Source of the DNA: Chryseobacterium oleae
GTDB taxonomy: Bacteria > Bacteroidota > Bacteroidia > Flavobacteriales > Weeksellaceae
DNA: 64,000 nucleotides
NCBI RefSeq assembly: GCF_900115055.1
Contig: NZ_FOVD01000001.1
Coordinates: forward strand, 806,001 to 870,000
Direction of reading: 5' to 3'
Below the pieces are notes generated by a model. It was not told the origin of the DNA. It saw nothing but the letters and a program-made list of their open reading frames with translations, and made no database searches. Below, in pieces: positions 1 through 7,851 of the stretch. How positions within the stretch are numbered: position 1 is the stretch's first letter; each line of letters begins with the position of its first letter. A program made the position numbers and the translations under genes.

Positions 1-2
1 TG

Positions 3-113
3 ATAATGGTTTCAATACTTATTTTGTACACGGGTTGTGCTTATTACTTTATGAAAGTTTTGAAATTCATCATCAATGCAATCAAAAAACATTTCAAAAG
101 GGAAAAATGTTAA
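3..113 (+). CDS. Possible C-terminal end of a small membrane protein (partial)
   Basis: The frame is open from the window start to a TAA at 111-113 and encodes a hydrophobic segment followed by a lysine/arginine-rich tail ending KKHFKREKC. This reads like the last helix and cytoplasmic tail of a membrane protein. An ATG lies at 6-8, so it could also be a complete 35-residue protein. A hairpin with a T-rich tail follows directly, which supports a real gene end. A second open frame overlaps this stretch, so the call is weak. Confidence 0.3.
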   Translation: MMVSILILYTGCAYYFMKVLKFIINAIKKHFKREKC

Positions 114-120
114 ATCGTTC

Positions 121-146
121 AAAGCCTGTTTGTAATACGACAGGTT
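121..146 (+). terminator. Putative rho-independent terminator
   Basis: The arms AAAGCCTGT and ACAGGTTTT pair around a ten-base loop, followed by further T residues. It sits 7 nt after the TAA of the partial frame that opens the window and separates that gene from the 267 operon. Confidence 0.4.
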
Positions 147-266
147 TTGACGTTTTGTAGAATTACATTTACCACAGGAAAAAGATATTAATTCAAAGTA
201 TAGGGAAAATACTATATAATTATTGACCTATTTTTATTATAATTGCAACTATAACACACCAATGCA

Positions 267-1736
267 ATGCGAAAAATTTATTTTACCACTATCTTACTAT
301 GTATGTATCAGTTAGGATTTGCACAAATTCCAAACTTACCTACTATTTCCAGACCACAGACGAGTAGTTTAGGTAATTATTCCAGTAATAATTTTAGTAG
401 TACAGCAAATGGCAGAAGTTCTCAAAGAAGCTACCTCCCAACCATACCGAATCGTTCAAACTCCGTACAACAACAAAGTGACTATGGAACACAAGCAAAG
501 CTACAGAGCAATGCTGTTATGCAGGATATAGAGCGAGATATGGCAGAAGTTCGGGAAGCACATTTCAGTGAATGGATAGGAAATGGTAGAAATATGTCGT
601 ATGATATGCCCTCATTATCAAATAAAGTAGGAACACAAGCATATTATGATGCTTTTAGAAAACTTTCTGGAATGGATTCCGAAAATTACTCATTAGTAGA
701 TGCCAATTTCACCGTAGAAAATGCTTTTTATGATAATAAAAAAGATTTAAAAGGTTTCAAATCAGGAATTCAGAAAACAGCTAAGCAACTGTTACAAAAA
801 ATAAAAGAACGGAAACAGGACACGGAAAGCAATGTTTCTAAAAACCTGATGTTATTTGAGTATTTTTCTAAAGATATGAGGCTGGGAGGTGCAACTCACA
901 AAGCCTTTGAATATGATTTTAAGGATTATATGGGCGAGAAAGATTATTCAAAAATGTTTGTTTCCAAACTGTTAAATACGGGTTCTGGGCAATGCCACTC
1001 CATGCCATTACTGTACCTAATTATCGCAGAAGCCATGGGAACTGAAGCGTATTTGTCATTAGCTCCGAATCACTCCTATGTTCGTTTTATGGATGATGAG
1101 GGACAATACAGGAATATTGAACTCACCAATGGTATGTTTTCAACGGATACATCATTATTAGAATCTGGATATATCAAGTCTGAAGCTTTACAGAATAAAA
1201 TTTATATGGAAAATCTTTCCAAAAAAGAATTATTGGGAATGGCTTATTTCGATTTGGCGAGAGGGTATGTCAAAAAATTTGGATATGACGAGTTTGTAGA
1301 CAAAGTAATACAAAAAGCATTAAAATTCTATCCGAACGGACTTGCTCCGAACATGGAAAAGGCAAATGTAAGTCAGGCAAGATTTGCCTATGTAATGAAA
1401 AACTTAGGGATCAATCCAGAAAATAGACAAGATTTACAAAGAATTGGATATTTTCCAAAGGCTGTTGAACAGTTAAATGATGTTAATCAGCAATTTAATA
1501 AAATAGAAGAACTTGGCTATACCGAAATGCCTGCATACGCCTATGAATCATGGTTGGCAAGTCTGAAAACAGAGAAGAACAAACAGGAAAGCGAAGCACT
1601 CGCACAAAAAATCCATTTGTATCAAATTCAAAAGCAGAAAGAAAAGCAACAGCAGGAAGATGTGAAAAAAGCACAAGAGATAAAAAAGAAAAACGAATCA
1701 CCAAAATACTTCCCAATTGACCCAAATAAATTATAA
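267..1736 (+). CDS. Secreted transglutaminase-fold protein (paralogue A)
   Basis: 489 residues. A signal peptide (1-19, ending GFAQ) points to Sec export. After a Ser/Asn-rich stretch (30-70), residues about 230-300 form a transglutaminase-like core: Cys243 in GSGQCHSMPLLY, His269 in LAPNHSYVRF and an NIELTNG strand near 283-289 that takes the place of the usual Asp-containing strand. The C-terminal third is helical and TPR-like, ending in a Lys/Gln-rich tail. It is clearly homologous to the protein at 3553 (shared FVSKLL, ...GY..MP...Y..WL.SLKTE). It opens a close-packed operon. Whether the triad is active as protease, transglutaminase or only a binding fold cannot be told from sequence. A role beside the downstream RHS protein is inferred from position. 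Confidence 0.7.
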   Translation: MRKIYFTTILLCMYQLGFAQIPNLPTISRPQTSSLGNYSSNNFSSTANGRSSQRSYLPTIPNRSNSVQQQSDYGTQAKLQSNAVMQDIERDMAEVREAHFSEWIGNGRNMSYDMPSLSNKVGTQAYYDAFRKLSGMDSENYSLVDANFTVENAFYDNKKDLKGFKSGIQKTAKQLLQKIKERKQDTESNVSKNLMLFEYFSKDMRLGGATHKAFEYDFKDYMGEKDYSKMFVSKLLNTGSGQCHSMPLLYLIIAEAMGTEAYLSLAPNHSYVRFMDDEGQYRNIELTNGMFSTDTSLLESGYIKSEALQNKIYMENLSKKELLGMAYFDLARGYVKKFGYDEFVDKVIQKALKFYPNGLAPNMEKANVSQARFAYVMKNLGINPENRQDLQRIGYFPKAVEQLNDVNQQFNKIEELGYTEMPAYAYESWLASLKTEKNKQESEALAQKIHLYQIQKQKEKQQQEDVKKAQEIKKKNESPKYFPIDPNKL

Positions 1737-1788
1737 ACCAAATGATTAAGTATAAAAAATTAATAAATAACTTTAGTAAGTAAAACAA

Positions 1789-3018
1789 ATGACTATGAAA
1801 AGAATATTATTGATTGCTTTTGCAGTAATAACAGGCTTTACACAGGCACAGGTTAAGAAAACCCAGACGAAGCAAAACCCCAAAGTTGAAAAAAAATGGG
1901 TAAATCCTGTAAAGTTGACAAAGGAAGAGAGAAACCGTCCTTATATGGATGAAGTATTAAAAACTAAGGATTCATTGACACCACAGGAAGCAGAAAGACG
2001 TAGAAAGAATATTGCAGTTGGAAACCCTTTTGCTAAATATGGGGTCTATCCAAAGATTGCAACATTGAGCAAGGGTAAATATCTTGAATTTCACGATACG
2101 GACAGTATTGTAGTAATAGGTTCTGTAAGATATAATAAAAAAACAGGAAATATCATTGAAATAAGAGAAGTCGATTTATCTGATCCAGATGCTCAACCTA
2201 TAGGTGATACACATGGACGTTGGATTTCGCCTGATCCTTTAAGTGAAGAATTTCCGAGTTGGTCACCTTATAATTATGCTAAGAATAATCCTTTAAGAAA
2301 TATTGATCCTGATGGAATGGCTCCTCTTGATATTGTTTATATTAATAATAATGGTCAAGAAGTGCATAGAATTAAAAGTCATACACAGTTTAAAACTTAC
2401 ATTCAGGCGACTGCAAATGCGAGTGATTATCCCCAAAGAAATTCTGCTGGATGGAAAGAAGTACCAATGCCAAATATAATTCAAACAAGAGGCACAGAAG
2501 ATGTTTCAGGTGCTGAATATCAAACAAATGATTATCAAATTGCTGCAAGAGTTGGATATTTTAACCAGGCTAAAAATTCAGGAGCATTAGATTTATTTAC
2601 TGAAGGAGGAAATGCAATACCTAAAGATGCTTTAAAGGGTATGTCTGATTTAGATCCAACCTTAGTTAAAGCAATGACAGTTCAAGAATCTAATGCAGGG
2701 GCAAAAGGTGAAACAGATATAATGCAGAGTAATGTTAAAGGCGATTGGCATGGAGGGGAAATGAAATCTAAATATGGATTAAAATTTGGAGAAGGAGCAA
2801 GTGTTACAAATTCTTTATTTGCAGGAACAAGAATTTTAGGAACAAAAGGATTTAAAGGTGGTGTTGGATACGATGCGAAAACAGGTAAATCGACATTTAA
2901 TTTTCAGGGTTGGCCAAAGGCTGTTGAACAATATAATGGTGGTGGCGTAGCTGGTTACTTACAAAGTGTTAGCAAAATGCAAAAAGAATCAAAAAAACCA
3001 ACTCCTTCAGATTATTAA
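1789..3018 (+). CDS. Short RHS-core protein with lysozyme/lytic-transglycosylase-like C-terminus (candidate exported toxin)
   Basis: 409 residues with a signal peptide (1-20). Residues 142-176 carry the end of an RHS repeat-associated core (HGRWISPDPL, YNYAKNNPLRNIDPDG), the typical junction before polymorphic toxin tips. The YD-repeat cage itself is missing, so this is a short or decayed RHS gene. The tip (about 285-395) has lytic-transglycosylase/lysozyme-fold landmarks: a helix ending in Glu300 (KAMTVQESN), DIMQSN at 310-315 and YNGGG at 382-386. Predicted role: cutting peptidoglycan in the periplasm or in a competitor. The next gene, 4 nt downstream, is a lipoprotein and the natural immunity candidate. 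ATG at 1789 or 1795 are both possible starts. Confidence 0.7.
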   Translation: MTMKRILLIAFAVITGFTQAQVKKTQTKQNPKVEKKWVNPVKLTKEERNRPYMDEVLKTKDSLTPQEAERRRKNIAVGNPFAKYGVYPKIATLSKGKYLEFHDTDSIVVIGSVRYNKKTGNIIEIREVDLSDPDAQPIGDTHGRWISPDPLSEEFPSWSPYNYAKNNPLRNIDPDGMAPLDIVYINNNGQEVHRIKSHTQFKTYIQATANASDYPQRNSAGWKEVPMPNIIQTRGTEDVSGAEYQTNDYQIAARVGYFNQAKNSGALDLFTEGGNAIPKDALKGMSDLDPTLVKAMTVQESNAGAKGETDIMQSNVKGDWHGGEMKSKYGLKFGEGASVTNSLFAGTRILGTKGFKGGVGYDAKTGKSTFNFQGWPKAVEQYNGGGVAGYLQSVSKMQKESKKPTPSDY

Positions 3019-3022
3019 TATT

Positions 3023-3556
3023 ATGAAAAAATTAAGTATAATAATTACATTTTTTACAGTTCTAATAGGGTGTGAAAAAGCTACTACAAAAAAAACAGAC
3101 AATAATAACATTGATTACTATGAGCGTTGTCGCTTACTGGTTTTACAAGAAAATAATCCTAATCAAGATTATGAATTTAGTAAAATGGGTAAAGAGATCG
3201 ACCAGCAAGTAATCAAATATCTAGGAAGTGTTTACACTTCTAAGAAAGACACATTAAAAATACTTAGCAACATTAACTATACAGGGTTATACGAAGATGC
3301 AAAACGAGGGAGCGGAAGTGTATATATCTACAATAACAATAAACTAGTAGGGTTTTACTATGTGGGGTCTGCTTTGGCAGTTCCTAATAAAATAGAAAAT
3401 AATAAAGATTTAATATTTGATTATAAAAATGATGTTTGTAATCAAACTACAAAAGTTAGCCTAAATGATAGTATTCCTAAAAGAATATTTATTCAATGTA
3501 CTAAGGATGGAGGGGATTTGTATAATTTTAAAACAACAAATAATACAACAAATTGA
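3023..3556 (+). CDS. Lipoprotein, candidate immunity protein for the RHS toxin
   Basis: 177 residues beginning with a lipoprotein signal (MKKLSIIITFFTVLIGCEKA; lipobox LIGC, lipidated Cys18). An in-frame ATG at 2966 would hide the signal inside the preceding gene, so 3023 was chosen. The mature part is polar and Lys/Asn-rich with no motif I recognise. The gene follows the RHS toxin candidate by 4 nt and its stop overlaps the start of the next gene. A peptidoglycan-acting toxin needs periplasmic immunity, and a membrane-anchored lipoprotein fits that; the pairing is inference from position. Confidence 0.55.
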   Translation: MKKLSIIITFFTVLIGCEKATTKKTDNNNIDYYERCRLLVLQENNPNQDYEFSKMGKEIDQQVIKYLGSVYTSKKDTLKILSNINYTGLYEDAKRGSGSVYIYNNNKLVGFYYVGSALAVPNKIENNKDLIFDYKNDVCNQTTKVSLNDSIPKRIFIQCTKDGGDLYNFKTTNNTTN

Positions 3557-4614
3557 AAAAAAACATTTTAATAATACTTTTTTTTAATTCTTTTTTTCTG
3601 TTCAATGCTCAGGAAAATAAATTTTATTCTGATGCATACCAAACATTAGATAATATGCTTACTGATAAACAACAGTATAGTTTTAAAGAAGGTGTTTATA
3701 GTGTCGAAAATGCTTATTATCAAGGAAAATACGACACAATACAATTAAATAACAAAATTAAATTTCTAAAACATTTTTGTAATCTTTTATTAAATAATAG
3801 AAAACTTAGTTATTCTGAAAAGGACGAAACCAAAGTAAATAAATATGCTGCTATTTATACAGTATTATGTCAGGCGACCCCTGTAATTGTAGGTCAAGAT
3901 ACTTTGAGATATAAACCCTTTACTTATGATTTTGAAGATGTATTCGGGCATAAAGAACTATCTAATCTTTTTGTGTCAAAATTATTAGAAACTCAAAAAG
4001 GTAACTGTAACTCAATGCCATATCTCTATAAGATTTTAGCAGAAGAAATGGGAGTTGATGCTAATTTAGCACTTGCTCCAAATCATGTTTATATTAAGCA
4101 TAACATTAAATCTCTCGGCTGGTACAATACAGAGCTTACCAGTGGGATTTTCCCGATTGATGCGTGGCTGTCAGCATCGGGATATATTCATTTGGATGCC
4201 ATTAAAAATGGGGTATTTATGAAAGCTCTAAACAATAAGGAAAGTCTTGCACTCCTATTAGTAGATTTGGCTAACGCTTACAATAGGAGTTTTCCCGATA
4301 ATGACGGAAGCTTTTCTTTGAAATGTGCAAAGAAAGCAATCCAGATACACCCCTATTTAGCTAATGCTCTGATATTACAGGCCGAAACCCATACAAAGCA
4401 GTTTAAAAAACTGATGAAAGAACAAAATACAAAAGATATTCATACTACATTATCCAATCCAAAAGCTAAGGAACTATTTGATCTGATGAATAAAGAATAT
4501 ACCCACATTCATAAAATAGGCTATCGCAGTATGCCTGAAGAAATGTATTTAGATTGGTTGGTTTCTTTGAAGACAGAGAGGGCAAAGTATGAAGATAAGA
4601 GGTTGCAGAAATAA
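3553..4614 (+). CDS. Secreted transglutaminase-fold protein (paralogue B)
   Basis: 353 residues starting at a TTG that overlaps the preceding TGA (TTGA). The signal peptide begins directly after it (MKKNILIILFF...NAQ), so this start is favoured. The transglutaminase-like core has Cys152 in KGNCNSMPYLY, His178 in LAPNHVYIKH and YNTELTSG at about 191-198. The C-terminal part is helical with the same ending signature (IGYRSMPEEMYLDWLVSLKTE-like) as the 267 protein. Compared with that paralogue it lacks the Ser-rich N-terminal linker and the Gln/Lys tail. It is translationally coupled to the lipoprotein gene. The function is unknown; the two copies flank the toxin and immunity candidates. Confidence 0.65.
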   Translation: MKKNILIILFFNSFFLFNAQENKFYSDAYQTLDNMLTDKQQYSFKEGVYSVENAYYQGKYDTIQLNNKIKFLKHFCNLLLNNRKLSYSEKDETKVNKYAAIYTVLCQATPVIVGQDTLRYKPFTYDFEDVFGHKELSNLFVSKLLETQKGNCNSMPYLYKILAEEMGVDANLALAPNHVYIKHNIKSLGWYNTELTSGIFPIDAWLSASGYIHLDAIKNGVFMKALNNKESLALLLVDLANAYNRSFPDNDGSFSLKCAKKAIQIHPYLANALILQAETHTKQFKKLMKEQNTKDIHTTLSNPKAKELFDLMNKEYTHIHKIGYRSMPEEMYLDWLVSLKTERAKYEDKRLQK

Positions 4615-4646
4615 TTCGGTTTGAAATTTTAAATATTAAAGTAATA

Positions 4647-5609
4647 ATGAAAACGACATTTCCATTGCAGGAAGTAATTGAAGATATTGTCAATGCAGAA
4701 AAATCCCTATCTTCTGCATTGATGAAGCTTTCATATTTCGGACGACTAATCAATAATGATGAGCTTATAAATTATACAAGCAAAGAATTAAACGGGTATA
4801 ATGTGAATGAAGAAGTTCCTGAATATAGAAAATCAATAGGAAAACTCAGGATAGAAATGCAAGCTTATACCCATACACATCATGGAGTTTTACCTGTTTC
4901 GATGTTGGAAGAGCCCTTTAAAAGTATATATAAATATGTAAAAGTAAGAGAAGGAATTTCTTCAATTGAACAGCTTGGAAAGGAAGCAACTTTAGATGGA
5001 GACTCTAATAAAGAGATTGGAGTTGCTTTTCCAATGGAAATGTTGAGAATTTTACAAACACCCGCAAGAAAACTATACCAATCTGATGTTAGGATTGATG
5101 TAGTCGGAGCTACATTATGCACAAGTAAAAATATAATCGTAGAAATTCCAAATGCCATTAGAACAAAGCTTTTGGATTTTGTAATGAGTATTGCAAAAGA
5201 ATTCGGATATTACATTGAAATAGAAACATTTAATAAAAACCCAGAAATTAATAATCAAACAATAAATAATTATATGAGTACAACAATTAACAACAACGGA
5301 GACGGTAATTTAATTAATACAGGTAATCACAATAAAATTGAAAATAACGTTCAAATCAATAAAGGCGATTTAAAGAGCCTTCAAGAAGAATTGAGAAATC
5401 AAGGGATAGATGAGATTGATATTCAGGAAATTTCTACGATTGTTTCTGAGGAAACGCCAGATTTAGAAAATAACAGACTTGGAACGAGAGCAAATAGTTG
5501 GATAACAAATATTATGAATAAATCTCTAAACGGCATTGGTAAGATTAGTACTGGAATTACTGTTAATTTATTAGCAACTTTAGTAAAAGGATATTTTGGT
5601 ATTGTTTAA
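4647..5609 (+). CDS. AbiTii-domain protein with NNNGDGN motif and hydrophobic C-terminus
   Basis: 320 residues. Residues 1-195 match the AbiTii pattern: an N-terminal helical pair ending LINYTSKELNGYN, then VPEYRKSIG, and a later NAIRTKLLDFVM helix. AbiTii domains occur in abortive-infection and other conflict proteins. Residues 213-227 hold an Asn/Gly motif (TINNNGDGNLINTGN) that is repeated in the next gene's product. Then comes a charged helix (240-275) and a C-terminal 40 residues with a Gly-containing hydrophobic helix (ITVNLLATLVKGYFGIV) that could insert in a membrane. It lies 32 nt after the transglutaminase-like gene and 16 nt before its paralogue. A defence role is inferred from family and context. 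Confidence 0.65.
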   Translation: MKTTFPLQEVIEDIVNAEKSLSSALMKLSYFGRLINNDELINYTSKELNGYNVNEEVPEYRKSIGKLRIEMQAYTHTHHGVLPVSMLEEPFKSIYKYVKVREGISSIEQLGKEATLDGDSNKEIGVAFPMEMLRILQTPARKLYQSDVRIDVVGATLCTSKNIIVEIPNAIRTKLLDFVMSIAKEFGYYIEIETFNKNPEINNQTINNYMSTTINNNGDGNLINTGNHNKIENNVQINKGDLKSLQEELRNQGIDEIDIQEISTIVSEETPDLENNRLGTRANSWITNIMNKSLNGIGKISTGITVNLLATLVKGYFGIV

Positions 5610-5625
5610 TCTTTAAGAGCATTTG

Positions 5626-6303
5626 ATGAATTTAATTAGCCAAATTGTAAACGAATTAATTGATGATAAAAGTTCCTTAAATGGAGCTTTATTAAAAACA
5701 AAGGTATTAGCAAGCAGAATAGGAAATCAACAGCTTTTGAAATGGACTAATGCTGAGCTTTCGGGTTATAATAATTTAGATGATTTGCCTGAGTATAGGA
5801 AGAATATTTGGAATGCATTAAAAGGAAATGTATTAAATGGAAATATGAAATATACAGATTATGAAATACCTACAATGAATCTTGATAACGAATTTGAGGA
5901 GTCTCTTAGAAATACAAATTTCCCTGATAGTATTAGCGCTTTAGAAAGTCTATTACAATTAGATGGGGGTGGGCATTTAGGAACTCCACTTAGACGTGAA
6001 ATAGTGCATATGCTAGAAGAAAATTGGAAAGCAATGGGTAATCCGTATTTAAGTATAATATCTTGTAATAAGATAATTTCTCAGTCAAGTATTGTTGCAA
6101 TTATTTCAAGTGTGAGAAGCAAGCTTCTTGACTTCATGCTTGCCATAGAAACAGAATTTGGAGAAAGTGTTGAAATAAAGGATTTGAAGTCCAAAAATGA
6201 TGAAATTACAAGTATTATGCACCAAACCATAATTAATAATAATGGCGATGGAAACTCTATAAATACAGGCAATAATAATTCATCATCAAATCACCAAAAA
6301 TAA
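5626..6303 (+). CDS. AbiTii-domain protein, short form ending in the NNNGDGN motif
   Basis: 225 residues from ATG 5626; the TTG at 5623 is also in frame. It has an AbiTii domain like its upstream neighbour: ELIDDKSSLNGALLKTKVLA, then LKWTNAELSGYN, LPEYRKNIW and SSVRSKLLDFML. It ends shortly after a motif (IINNNGDGNSINTGN, 202-216) nearly identical to the one in the 4647 product, followed by a polar Ser/Asn tail. It lacks the charged helix and hydrophobic C-terminus of the longer paralogue, so it may be a sensor, adaptor or antagonist rather than an effector. The motif is shared more closely than the domains, which suggests it matters for pairing the two proteins. Confidence 0.65.
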   Translation: MNLISQIVNELIDDKSSLNGALLKTKVLASRIGNQQLLKWTNAELSGYNNLDDLPEYRKNIWNALKGNVLNGNMKYTDYEIPTMNLDNEFEESLRNTNFPDSISALESLLQLDGGGHLGTPLRREIVHMLEENWKAMGNPYLSIISCNKIISQSSIVAIISSVRSKLLDFMLAIETEFGESVEIKDLKSKNDEITSIMHQTIINNNGDGNSINTGNNNSSSNHQK

Positions 6304-6312
6304 TTAAAATAA

Positions 6313-6672
6313 ATGAAAGCTCAATCTAATGAAACTGTTATAATACATTTTAATATTATAGAATCTATAAAAGCTAATGTTTCTCCTGAGATAATCTCTT
6401 ATTGGAATGATTTTGAAAGAAATACATTGCTTGATAATATTTTTAATACTTTTTATAAGTATATACCTGTTGTTGGTGATAAACTCGATTTATCATTTTT
6501 TTATAATGGGTATAGGGATATAGTAAAAGATTTTAAAACACATTCATTTTTGGTGACAACAAGAACATTACTATTAGATAATGACTCTCCAGAGTTAGAA
6601 GATGAAAATTATACCAATTCTATAAATGCGACGTGGATAATTGATTTAAAACCCATATACGAAAAACATTGA
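6313..6672 (+). CDS. Hypothetical protein
   Basis: 119 residues, acidic, with no signal peptide or membrane segment and no motif I recognise. It lies 9 nt after the short AbiTii gene and its stop is 1 nt from the next start, so it is translated as part of the same operon. Predicted mixed alpha/beta (IIHFNIIES at the start, WIIDLKPIYE at the end). Confidence 0.5.
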   Translation: MKAQSNETVIIHFNIIESIKANVSPEIISYWNDFERNTLLDNIFNTFYKYIPVVGDKLDLSFFYNGYRDIVKDFKTHSFLVTTRTLLLDNDSPELEDENYTNSINATWIIDLKPIYEKH

Positions 6673-6673
6673 T

Positions 6674-7243
6674 ATGAAAGAAAACCAATTCATAACACTT
6701 AAAAAGAAAACTGATTTTGCAGTAAACCAAATAAATAACTGTTGCAATGTTGGATGCTCTTTTTGTTGTTATCAATTAATTGAGGTATTTGATTTTGAAA
6801 AACAAGCAATAAAAAACGCAGTTAATAAGCTAAGCGACGAAATGAAGGCAATTATAAAGCTGAATTTAGAAAGTTGGTTTAATTTTTTCAACCAAAATAC
6901 TCCTGAAAATAAAGTATTAGATGAAAAAGATACCATTGTAAGATTAATGGAATTAGACTTATCAAATAAGCATCAATGTCCTTTATTAGTAGATAATTTA
7001 TGTGCTATATATAGTAATAGACCTCTTGCTTGTAGGGTTCATGTCGTGGAGTCAAAGCCAGAACTTTGTGACAAAGACCCTTATAGAGCTTCTTCAAGAG
7101 ATAGCCACAATATTAGAAGCGAAATATTTGCAGATATAAAAATGAAAAAAAAATACTCTCTTATATTTCTTCCATACATTATAACCGAAGTAATCCAAAT
7201 TCATAGTAAATTAAAACCAATAAAGAAAATGCCAGTTAGATAA
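6674..7243 (+). CDS. YkgJ-like cysteine-cluster protein
   Basis: 189 residues. It has the CxxCxxCC-type signature of the YkgJ/UPF0153 family: CCNVGCSFCC near 23-32, then CPLLVDNLCAIYSNRPLACR in the middle. These cysteines are thought to bind zinc or an iron-sulfur cluster; the family's biochemical role is unclear. The C-terminus is hydrophobic then basic. Last gene of the rightward operon, followed by a terminator hairpin. Family members are usually chromosomal, so finding one here as apparent cargo is unusual. Confidence 0.65.
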   Translation: MKENQFITLKKKTDFAVNQINNCCNVGCSFCCYQLIEVFDFEKQAIKNAVNKLSDEMKAIIKLNLESWFNFFNQNTPENKVLDEKDTIVRLMELDLSNKHQCPLLVDNLCAIYSNRPLACRVHVVESKPELCDKDPYRASSRDSHNIRSEIFADIKMKKKYSLIFLPYIITEVIQIHSKLKPIKKMPVR

Positions 7244-7289
7244 TTTATATAAATTTTGAGTGAATTTATAAATATATTAAGCGTAAATA

Positions 7290-7323
7290 AAAAAAACTGG
7301 CTCAAATTAAGCCTGTTTTTTTT
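7290..7323 (+). terminator. Terminator of the 267-7243 operon
   Basis: A run of A, then CTGGCT and AGCCTG arms around CAAATTA, then a run of eight T. The outer A and T tracts extend the stem, with one T-T mismatch. It lies 47 nt after the last stop of the rightward operon. Confidence 0.6.
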
Positions 7324-7518
7324 ATCATATTGACAGCTTTACATAGCAGTGGAACATTATCTTATCTAATTGAAATAGTGTTTATTGCATTTGATTTAAA
7401 CATATCGAAAATCATACTGAATTCCACATCATGGCAAATCTATAACTAACATGGTTAAGTTAAGTACACTAAAAACTACCTTAAAAACACTACATGACAC
7501 TTTAGTAGAACCGTAATA

Positions 7519-7720
7519 TTAATCAATTGAGATTCTCGGCACATTACCGAAATTGTTGTAAAATACCAATTCAATTTGTTCAGTTACAACTGGAATATTT
7601 TCTTCTGTAGTGACTATACAGTCGTGAACGCTAAAAACAGGAATTTTTCTCTTATGACTTTTAATGATTGGTTTAGCTATTTAGTCAATCATAAGACTGC
7701 CTCCTAAATCAAAAGCGATT
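7519..7720 (-). pseudogene. Remnant of a polymerase-like gene (C-terminal motif C region)
   Basis: Read leftward this stretch encodes IAKPIIKSHKRKIPVFSVHD followed by CIVTTEENIPVVTEQIELVF and a stop at 7519-7521. It matches the C-terminus of the intact protein at 10563 (MPLFSIHDSLSTIESYAHVL), including the HD motif. An in-frame TAA at 7681-7683 interrupts the frame just upstream (LGGSLMID stop IAKP), and nothing recognisable lies farther upstream. The rest of the 7,244-7,851 gap shows no gene. It indicates a second, decayed copy of the element's polymerase-like gene. Confidence 0.6.
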
Positions 7721-7851
7721 ATCAATTTATAGCATTATTTTTCCTTATGGTTAATCAAATTTTACCAATATATTTTCATGCTAAGAATAAATATTCAATT
7801 AATATTGATTACTAAATATTTTTAAATGCTAAAAAAGCAAAATAGGCTATC

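Noticed and set aside
7244..7518. Possible further gene or RNA between the 267 operon and the pseudogene
   Set aside because: No frame with start, domain or stable RNA fold beyond the terminator was seen.
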